Shown piece after piece: positions 56,178 through 64,000 of a DNA stretch of 64,000 nucleotides. How positions within the stretch are numbered: the stretch's first letter is position 1; every line of letters begins with the position of its first letter. The position numbers were made by a program, and so were the translations under genes. Below the pieces are notes generated by a model. That model ran no database searches and was not told where the DNA came from. It saw nothing but the letters and a program-made list of their open reading frames with translations. The stretch comes from Stereocaulon alpinum (lineage: Eukaryota > Ascomycota > Lecanoromycetes > Lecanorales > Stereocaulaceae), in NCBI GenBank assembly GCA_018257865.1, contig JAEUBA010000025.1, forward strand, positions 186,001-250,000, in the 5' to 3' direction.

Positions 56178-57065
56178 TCACCTTATCTCCGGCTCCCCCA
56201 TCCACTCCGGCCACTCAGGCGGCTCCCCCACCCCAAAATTCTCATTCCCATCATCCCCCTCCTCACTAGCCCTCTTCCCTCCTCCTCTTCCTCCCCCACC
56301 ACCAACTTGGGCCTCCCACCCCATCCCCTGCCTCGGCACCTCCCTTTCATCCCTGGCAAAAATCTGCACACCCCTAACATGCGTATCCTTCCCATTCTGA
56401 TGGTTCTCCAGCACCCTGACCTGCACAATGAAAGCGCGTAATTCTGCTTTGCCGCCGATACCGACGCCGTCGAGGTCGACGTCTACCCAGCCGCGGGGTT
56501 CTTCGCCGCGCCATTCCGCGAAGGGGAGGAGGTCATGGTGGCCTGTGCCTCTGTTCTGATGTTAGCTTGTCCAATCCCCAACAGTGCGTGGACAGGAAGA
56601 AGCAAACCCCCAAAAGCTCATGCGAGTAGGCGTATAACTCTCATCCAACATGAAATCCAAATACACTCGCATCTTGACTATCTTGACGAGCTTGCAGAAG
56701 TGTATGGTGAGCAAATGCGGCTGCGGGCCATCACTTTGCCAGAAATGGCTTGGGGAGTGGGAGAGCAGGGCGTCGATGCCGCAGTTCGGTTTCGAGGTGC
56801 TGACTTGCCAGCTTGCGAGGGAGGAGATCTCGCGTAGGTAAGGGGGGAGGTGGGGATCTTGTGCTGTGAGGATGTTAGCAATCGTAAGGTTCTCAAAGGC
56901 AGGAGATGGAGAGGGAAGGGAGGTGGAAAATGGCGTACTGGGATCGAGTGTTAATGGATCTTCTTCGGTCAACTCATCGACGTCCGCATCGTCGACCATT
57001 TCTTGTAGGGTATTGGGGTCATGGTCTGCAGCGTGCGTAGGCGAGATGACTGCAACGCTAGCCAT
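56178..57065 (-). CDS. APC10: Anaphase-promoting complex subunit 10 (Doc1)
   Basis: Processivity and substrate-recognition (D-box co-receptor) subunit of the APC/C ubiquitin ligase, active in mitotic exit. Two exons (57065-56608 and 56550-56178, intron 57 nt) give 276 aa. The DOC domain spans residues about 75-235: LREISSLASWQVSTSKP, SDGPQPHLLTIHF, MRVYLDFMLDESYTPTRMSF, then after the splice GGTGHHDL, EWRGEEPRGWVDV and LENHQNGKDTHVRGVQIF. The C-terminus reads EPEIR: the Ile-Arg tail that docks to the APC3 TPR groove is exactly in place. The N-terminus is acidic and disordered. The junction is chosen because it yields the conserved SFW-GGTGHHD reading. Identity is firm. Confidence 0.94.
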
Positions 57066-60000
57066 ACCAGTTGTTCTCGTCACTCTTGGAGCTCTGATTG
57101 TCGGAAATATTGGGGACTGGGTACGTTAGATCATACCATGGTCCGACGCGCTCCTGGAGAGTAGGCCCCCCGCGTCGTTTGATCTAATCTAATCTAATCA
57201 ATGCCAAGCGCTCCTGCTGTGTTCGAAGCAAGGCGCTAGGCCAAAAAACAATTCCGTGAGCGGAAGGTAGAGCACAAAATCTGTGGGAGAGCACAATGTC
57301 TGCCAATGGAAATTTCTTGGGCGTCATTGAGCGGGGTTGAAAGGTCTATTTAAGAGTCGGTCTAAAGACCAAGTTGAAGCCAAAGGAGCGGCGTATTGGT
57401 AAAACAAACCTTTCCAGAAGCAGAGTGCGTGCCGAAGATCAAGTTCGAGACGTACAGAACGTGAGATGAGGACCCATTTTGAAGTTTGGTCTACGGCAGA
57501 TGAACACTCTAGGTGCAAATAATGGGAAATGCAATCCCGTCTAAGGGCAAACTTTGTTCGAACCGAGAAGCTCTAAGAGCACATATTCTTGGGGATCAAA
57601 CGCCATCGGAGAGTAACGATCGCGCCAAACACGCAGGTTGAATGGGTCAAGGACAGGCTCTCGAAGTCTGTCTTCGCTTCGTTCATCAACGGCCCCATGC
57701 ACCGGATACGCGAACAGAAAGGCCGCAGCCACAGGTGTGGTGTTGACGCAAATGCTCAGGCGCCACGATCCAGAACTACGGTGCCTTGAGAGCATGGAAA
57801 ACCATTGTCCCACGACAGAGACTCTTGGCTCACGTTCTTTATAAGATACATACACAAGTGTCTGATTGCGAGCAACATTGCTTTATCAGCGAAAGCCTTC
57901 CCCACAGAGTCCACTGATCCGCTGATCGCTGCGGGGGCCGAGCATATCAAGAACGCGCGCTCTCTACTATTGATTGTGAGTAGATCACCAGAGAGGTTGA
58001 TGGTGGAGAACAAGCACAGCCAGGTCCAAAGTCTCCCGCTGGGGAGCGAGCCAGAGTCGAGGCTGGGGCCCCTCTGCATCTCAAGCGAATACTGGCTATT
58101 CGAGTGCGCAGACTGCTGCAGAGTCCGACTCTAATAGAAGGGTGGGCGGTGTGTACATGAATAGAAATAACAACACCTAGCACTACGCAGAATGTTGCAT
58201 GGATATAGCTGATTAGGGTTGTCTTAACGGACTCGTGACGGAGCGCTGCAAGGATTGTGGAAAGCAGCTGGGATGGGGGAAAGAAATCATGCTCGATATT
58301 TCATGGGATGTGCGAGGCATGCGGACTGGGTAAGTACAGTTGAAGATAGTCTTAGCTGTGCGGAAGGCGAAGAAAGCGAAGAGGATAATGGGCTCGCATT
58401 TCGCGAGACAAAGGACATCAAGAAATGCATCTCCTGCCACTACAAGGTGGAAGCAGACAATGCCGACGACGGCAAGTACCAGTGCCTTAATGCGAGAGGC
58501 AAGGCGCACTCCGTTGGCTATGGGAATGGCTTGACTTTGTGCCAGCCGATTGGTGCAGCTCTGACAACGACTCTTCTAATCAAGAGCCAGACAAGGAAGA
58601 CGATCACTACATCGACAATGACGAAACCCTGAACGTTCGATACTGTGATAGAGACCACGAAATTTGCAACGGTTCCCTCCAAGGGTATCGTGGCTCCCAT
58701 GGGTAGGGCCCAAGACTGAAGGCCACTGACATCGCGCTGAAAAAGGAGAATATCGAGCCGGCTGCAGATCTTGACGATGTAAAGATATTCGACGCACTGG
58801 GTGTGACAAATTCCAACATGGATGGTGAGTCTATGAACTGGTGAACGACTTCATGATGGTTTGGTTCCTACAACTGGAGCGCACCTTTGGAGCTTGAAGA
58901 TTGTCTCGTGATATTGTCTGGGTCATGAGCCACGAACACACGCACTTGTTGTACTAAGGTCTTCCCAGGCAAGAAGCATGCTCCGCCCCTTTAGCCGAAA
59001 CTTTGCGATTCTGACACCGAAGATATCTTCACACATGTGTACCATGAACATTCCGTCAAAATTACTCGCTATGAAACTCGCACATCCTTTGAAGTGATAC
59101 TGAAGGTCGCTCCTCACAACTTCGTCAAGGTGGAAGTCTTGAGGAATCAACAGAACAGTAGGCGTGAGGCGCAGGGATTGTACGACGAAATTGTTCCGGG
59201 CTGAGACTTCAATGGCGGATTGTCACCTGGCACTCCTAGTCTGATCCAACTCCCTAGACTCCTCCAAGCCGTTGCCCATCCATGTACTTGGAAGTTGGAA
59301 TGTGAATCCAACGGCAGGACCCGTGCTAATATGGGCGTTCGTCCTCAGGAGATCGGCCTGGTAAGAGCTTCACAGCGACGATGATCGACGAGGGGGACGA
59401 GAGAGCATTGTGAAGCGATACAGAAGAACCCTCATGCTGCAGCAGAGATATTGTCATTCACAAGCAGTCCTTCATGACCTCTGTATCATTCGAGTAGTCG
59501 GAACATCGGCCCAGGCCAGGTTACCAACAAGCGGGGGTTTTAGGATGCGATTGGCTCGGTTGGAACTGAGGCTATATACGCCCCCTGAGATGCCCCTGAC
59601 AACTGCCTAAGGACCTCCTGCCGGGGCCTGCAAACGAGGACTTGCCCTGCAAGTTCATTGCGCCGGCTGCCTGTAGGGTCGTCGTACGCCTTTCTTGAAG
59701 ACTTCCGCTACATCATCTCCTTGCTCCATCCCGCCCATGTTTGGGGCATGGTCGTGTTTCAGACGTCTAATAAAGTAAGGCGGTAGGATGGCTTACATTA
59801 GGGTCAGCTTCGTGTCTCGGCCGTGGTGGGATGTTGAGGCTCAGACGAATCCATTGGTTTCTTTGACAACCCACTCCTGTTCCATAGTGCGCCATGCGCA
59901 AACAATCAACTACCACATCTACCTTACGAAATAGTTCATTTGTGCTTTCTCGCAGTTGTCGTCGATACAGGTTCACACGCTTCTGCGTCTGATGCCTCAT

Positions 60001-60266
60001 GTCGAGTTTCACAATTCTTTCGTCAATTTCTGTACACGAATCAAGTCGTAAACCCTCAACAACCGTTGCTTTGCGCTTGTCCTCCACCCCTGATCTAATC
60101 CACCTATCAAAGAGCCCAATGAGACCGTTGTCTGTCGTTCAATTGCATTGACGACAACCTTTGATTCTGCGTGATTGCGTTTCTTCTACATCAACACCAA
60201 ACAACAGTCTATGAAAACCCAGACAGCCTTGATAATCCGTCTCTTAGACTTTCGAGGGAATAAACC
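57066..60266. other. Gene-poor stretch of 3.2 kb
   Basis: No intact gene is supported. Near 57187 there is a short ATCTA tandem (TGATCTAATCTAATCTAATC). The minus strand from 58700 to 57541 has coherent-looking hydrophobic text in shifted frames, listed separately. Other frames (58923-59150 and 59767-60087, minus) are short and unplaced. Confidence 0.5.
57541..58700 (-). pseudogene. Possible decayed or multi-exon membrane protein gene
   Basis: From the ATG at 58700, a hydrophobic frame (NVQGFVIVDVVIVFLVWLLI) stops at 58518. One frame over, hydrophobic text continues directly (RIKALVLAVVGIVCFHLVV, then CEPIILFAFFAFRTAK), with a plausible GT donor at about 58330. A third segment, LLSTILAAL and FCVVLGVVISIHV, follows in yet another frame. 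The end (DPFNLRVWRDRYSPMAFDP, stop at 57541) also reads like a protein C-terminus. No set of GT-AG introns I tried joins all pieces in frame, so I favour a frameshifted remnant, but a real spliced gene or chance is possible. Family not recognised. Confidence 0.28.
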
Positions 60267-61592
60267 ATGCATTTTGAACACATTGAAACGCAGAACAGGG
60301 ATCGCAACGGGACCGGATCAATAAGAGCACGTCCGGAATCGTCTGATCTATGGACTGGCACATCGCTGGGACACACCAAGCCCGGAGCGAGTAGTTCTAT
60401 CGTCGTACCATCATTTGATGGTCATATTCAGACAGACGTTGTACCGTTGATGGCTACACCTCCGACAACAATCTTCGCTACATCTACTATCACCCCGAAT
60501 TCGACACCAAGCCAGACCTCCGCGCCAGCGACAACCACACCAGCCGCATCTCATGAAATGGCTCCAGGGAAGCTGACGGCGGCCATAGTGGTCCCCATTG
60601 GGTTCCTTGCCTTCATAATCCCGATCATTGTGTTCTCCTGCCTCAGTCGTCGACGAAGGGCAGAAGAACGTGAATACACCCGCCAACTTGGGAGCCAGCG
60701 AAGCTCGCGCGAGCGTGAACATCTAGCTGAGAAGCAACAAAGATATCCAGCACCTAATCGGCTTGTAAGACTGGAAGAACAACGCAAGTCGTTCACGAGC
60801 GAGACTGTGTTACCCACCACTCGTGACATGCTGCAGCCTACTACACAACAAACAACTCGTCGCTCCCTAGGTCTGTTCAACTTTGAGCTCTCGCCTCCAT
60901 CATCACCATCACGCCACTTAAGACAGGGACTGAACACCCCAAGCCTTCAGTTCAGCATGGCGAGAGCGCTAGAATTGCGTCGATCCGAAGGCTCAGTCGT
61001 CGAGTCTATTCACCGGTCATCAGCAGAACTGGCCGCTTTGGCACAACCTCAGAACTTTGACCGAGAGTCTCAGCAGCCTATGATGAGAGGCAATCGCCAT
61101 TCAAGTGCTGGCTTTTACGACCCACCACCGCCTTACGTATCACCCCGTCCATCTGATGCCCAGGCACAGACCTCACTTTTTGCACCACTCGAGCGAATAG
61201 GTACGCAGCGCGTTGCTGACCGTCGCCCTCGTATTGTGGGGCAGTTCAATATAGATTCTCCGCTTCCTAATCTTGCTGATAACAACGATCTAGATCCTCC
61301 GCCTCAGCATAATCGTGCCTCAAGCGGAGTATTACAGAGCCTTGATGTCTACGGTCGGGTACGGACACGGTCTGATTCAAGTCTATCAGGCTCAGGCGTC
61401 TCACTTATGTCGGCGCACAACAATGGGCCTTTCTCCTATGGTCTCCCTGAACGGCTCTCAGATGTTTCTATTCTGTCACTTGACCCGTCACAGTGGATTC
61501 CAGAGCATCCACGAGATTCGCGTAGGGCGTCAGCTGTCTCGCCGATTAGTGGCGACGAAGGTTCCGCAACACATCCACATCAGCTAGTCTAG
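60267..61592 (+). CDS. Single-pass membrane protein with long cytosolic tail, unknown
   Basis: An uninterrupted frame of 441 codons. The first about 95 residues are Ser/Thr/Pro-rich (TTIFATSTITPNSTPSQTS) and would be extracellular and O-glycosylated. They are followed by one transmembrane helix (LTAAIVVPIGFLAFIIPIIVF, about residues 103-123), a CLSRRRR stop-transfer signal and a polar cytosolic tail of about 310 residues. The tail carries a PPPPY motif, which can recruit WW-domain proteins such as Rsp5-type ligase adaptors. There is no N-terminal signal peptide, so the helix probably acts as signal anchor. The plan resembles fungal mid2/Wsc-like or adaptor-like proteins, but no Wsc or Mid2 signature is present. 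Function unknown. Confidence 0.75.
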   Translation: MHFEHIETQNRDRNGTGSIRARPESSDLWTGTSLGHTKPGASSSIVVPSFDGHIQTDVVPLMATPPTTIFATSTITPNSTPSQTSAPATTTPAASHEMAPGKLTAAIVVPIGFLAFIIPIIVFSCLSRRRRAEEREYTRQLGSQRSSREREHLAEKQQRYPAPNRLVRLEEQRKSFTSETVLPTTRDMLQPTTQQTTRRSLGLFNFELSPPSSPSRHLRQGLNTPSLQFSMARALELRRSEGSVVESIHRSSAELAALAQPQNFDRESQQPMMRGNRHSSAGFYDPPPPYVSPRPSDAQAQTSLFAPLERIGTQRVADRRPRIVGQFNIDSPLPNLADNNDLDPPPQHNRASSGVLQSLDVYGRVRTRSDSSLSGSGVSLMSAHNNGPFSYGLPERLSDVSILSLDPSQWIPEHPRDSRRASAVSPISGDEGSATHPHQLV

Positions 61593-61973
61593 TATTTGAC
61601 GTTTTGAGCGGCATGGCAGCACTGGGTTGGCGTTTGAAGATATCTCCTTATTACGGTATCCATTCACATCAGGAAGTCATTATGATGTGTGATATCGTAT
61701 ATAAAGCAATGTGCTACTGTTTAGAACAACTTCTCAAATATAGATCCGGTTCAGATCTTGGCAAGATGACCGCCAAGGCATCTGGCGCAAGTAGATTACG
61801 CAGGACCAATTCGTCATCCTACAGCAGCATCCAAGGTTCAGCATAACGTAAGTCCTAGCCACGATCTACTGGAAGTTCAATCAATATACACTTTATTACA
61901 CTTTGTAACGGTGTATTCCTCCTCTTCTCTACAATAGCCTTACACCTCGAAAAGTACATCAACCACCTCAGTC
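61593..61973. other. Intergenic, no gene seen
   Basis: Short spacer between two same-strand genes. T/C-rich just before 61974, as in fungal promoters. Confidence 0.45.
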
Positions 61974-63475
61974 ATGGACAAAGCCAAAAGCCTGGCGAAG
62001 GGCGGTTGGCATCCTCCAGGCAAGGACGGCGGCAAAGAGTCTTGGAGAGGGGACAACAAAGGTAGGTTCGCTCCTTCCCTCCCCCTGCGTATCCTACAGC
62101 AGCTAATCAAGAACTCTAGGAATAAACCAAGTGGTACGAACAGCCCCACCCTCTACATCCATTCAAATAGCGTATTCAATATCCTCAAGACATGTTCTTC
62201 CTCATCCCCATTGCGCTTCCACGCCGGAAGATTGTCACTCACAGTCACACTCATACATACACTCACACCACTCCCCAGGCAGGCTGGCTAGGCAAAGGCA
62301 AAGACACCCACACTACTGCAGCAAAAGAGCATACATCGCGCCCTCTCTCTTCCCTTAAAGACCCAGACGCTTTCGGTCCTCCCCCCAAGAATTCGAACTA
62401 CCATGGTGGAGCTGCCGCACCGAACACTATAACGCCTAGTAGAAGAAGGTTAGGGGCTCCCATGGCGGCGGAGGGGTTACCGGAGCAGAGGCAAGACCAG
62501 GAGGTGCAGAAGCCGAAACCGCCGCCAGTGCCGTACAGAGCTAACACGACGGGGCTGGATACGAACAACTTACCCAAGCCGCCGGTACGGAGACTCGGAG
62601 CTGAGAGTCCACAGCAGACGGCCAGTCCTTCTACGAAGCCCAAACCCTCGCTGCCTCCACGGTTACCACCAAGACAGAATTCGTATCCAACAGAGAATAC
62701 GCCTGAACCACCACCCACATACACAGCAGCTACACAGCAGCCACCCGCTCAGGACGCGTACATCAAACAAGGCGCGCTTGGTAGATTGGGCGACGCAGGG
62801 GTTTCAGTCCCTACGCTCGGTATTGGGTCGGGATCAGGATCCCAAAACCCCACTGAATCCTCCCATCCCCCAAATCCCTGGAGCGACCAGTCCACCACCA
62901 ACTCCCCACCAAGCACCCAATCGCAAGCTCCCTCCCTCTTAAATCTTGGTTCCCGCTTCGCAAAACTCTCCACCACCTCCCCACCTTCCACCTCAACCTC
63001 TCCTGCACCACCAAGTCAAGGCACCTCCCTCCAACAAAAGCAAGATGCCTTGCGCACAGCAAGCATGTTCCGTAACGATCCCTCCTCCGTCTCGCTATCA
63101 GATGCCCGCGGTGCAGCTTCTACAGCAAACAACTTCAGAGAAAGACATGGCGAGCAGGTCGCTGCGGGAGGGAAGTGGGCTGGGGCTGTGAACAAGAAAT
63201 ACGACGTAGCTGGCAAAGTTGGCGGATTTACAGGCAATCATGGTGGAGGTGGTGGGGCTACGGCGGGACAGGGACACACATTGCCTGCGCAGGACGCAGC
63301 TCCTTCACCTTGGGCGAACGAGCCTAGTCAGGGCGGGGCTGGTGGGTGGATGAGTAATGCTGCGAGTGCGGCGAGTGGATTGTCGCAGAGGACACCACCG
63401 CCTCCTCCAGCTGCGAGGAGACCGGGCGTGGCTGGTCCGCCGCCTGTGCCGTTGGGCAGTAAACCCAGGCCATGA
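61974..63475 (+). CDS. Proline-rich disordered protein with a 14-nt microexon
   Basis: Three exons (61974-62061, 62120-62133, 62279-63475) give 432 aa. The first 40 residues are the conserved part of an ascomycete family: KSLAKGGWHPPGKDGG, ESWRGDNKGINQV, then AGWLGKGKD. The middle exon is only 14 nt and supplies INQV, so the conserved block exists only if it is spliced in. The rest is low-complexity and proline-rich with many PxxP motifs (KPKPPPVPYR, PSLPPRLPPR) that suit SH3 binding. A helical GMFR-like stretch is followed by SLSDARGAASTANNFRERHG and a Gly-rich run, and it ends PPVPLGSKPRP. This layout recalls yeast Aim3-like and actin-patch associated SH3-ligand proteins, but the assignment is inference. 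Confidence 0.78.
62120..62133 (+). other. 14-nt microexon
   Basis: Flanked by CTAG upstream (acceptor) and GTACGA downstream (donor). It preserves phase (88 + 14 = 102 nt) and encodes the central residues of the conserved N-terminal block. Skipping it would shift the frame. Confidence 0.65.
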
Positions 63476-64000
63476 CGAGTAGTAGAGTGAGTGAATGGAT
63501 GCTGTGCATGATTAGATACCCGGACCCAAAGACCACGCTTTCTTTACCATATTAAGATACTTTGGTGCGCCATGTTGACGAATTTAGCCGGGACCTTCTC
63601 TTTTGAGGCTTCTCTTGCGCGTCGAACTTGCCATTCTACGCTCCGGGGATTATTCTTTTGCGATAAACCCTGCTTCCATGTCTAGATGTTGCTGACGTAC
63701 AGGTGTCTGGTGGAGCTCTGGTGATACCTATCAACGCTAATGTATCGCATACATCAGCTTTGAAACATCACAAAATCCCCTTATTTATGTAGTAATGTTA
63801 ACATCATATGACTCTGCGATTTGGCAGCACGCTGGCTTGATACTATTCGAACCATTACAATAGAAAGCTAAAGACCACGAAGATGGGTTGAATCATGTAC
63901 CATTTAAACCCAAATAACCTCCCACTATAAACCTATCCCAGCCCACCTCGCATACCCAATATATACATCCCCCAGAATCCCATTGTTTCGACTCACCACC
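63476..64000. other. Downstream region to window end, no gene seen
   Basis: 3' flank of the proline-rich protein gene. No open frame of note. Confidence 0.45.

Noticed and set aside
59767..60087. 106-codon minus-strand frame
   Set aside because: No recognisable family, no splice partners and an unplaced end; composition alone does not support coding.

Overview
This is a window of nuclear DNA from a filamentous ascomycete, most likely a dothideomycete. The evidence is the many short (45-150 nt) GT-AG spliceosomal introns with CTNAC-like branch points, the gene families present (fungal rhodopsin-domain proteins, a CBM18-GH16 wall enzyme, an S28 peptidase, a reductive iron uptake pair) and gene spacing of about one per 3 kb. 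Coding regions were assembled by hand from exon pieces. Every spliced model below is checked for reading-frame closure, but none is checked against transcripts.

Left third (1-28.9 kb). In order: a PUS7/TruD pseudouridine synthase (-), an SRA-YDG domain protein (+), and a divergent FET3 multicopper ferroxidase (-) / FTR1 iron permease (+) pair. The shared 1.3 kb promoter of that pair has four exact ATCTGATAA (SreA-type GATA) sites, two near each start. FET3 can only be read through its last copper-ligand motif if a 66-nt intron with AT...AC ends is removed. Next come a BTB-like protein (+), a VWA-domain protein (+), an S28 serine peptidase (-), a decayed DUF1295 membrane protein pseudogene (-), a small inverted-repeat element, an F-box-like protein (+) and a 784-aa protein of unknown function (+).

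Middle (29.5-34.7 kb). A gene-free domain of about 5.1 kb is packed with the palindrome TGCGCA and its TACGCA/TGCGTA/TACGTA variants (about 100 exact TGCGCA by hand count, where about one is expected). It is organised in diverged tandem monomers of about 161 bp. Each monomer has hexamers at +0, +10, +20 and +33, so the first three are one helical turn apart. This is the most unusual feature of the window.

Right part (34.7-64 kb). In order: a CBM18-GH16 secreted enzyme (-), a 611-aa protein with an N-terminal Cys/His cluster (-), a MYND zinc-finger protein (+), two fungal rhodopsin-domain membrane proteins (-, -), a berberine-bridge-type FAD oxidase (-), a LEU2-type 3-isopropylmalate dehydrogenase in six exons (+), APC10/DOC1 (-), a single-pass membrane protein (+) and a proline-rich protein (+) with a 14-nt microexon. 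Between the two rhodopsin-domain genes lie a 435-bp Mutator-like non-autonomous element with 9-bp target duplications and a second foldback element. The 52.1-54.4 kb and 57.1-60.3 kb stretches hold no convincing intact gene.

Functionally this is ordinary core and accessory fungal chromosome. The only clear co-regulated unit is the iron pair; the other genes look independent.
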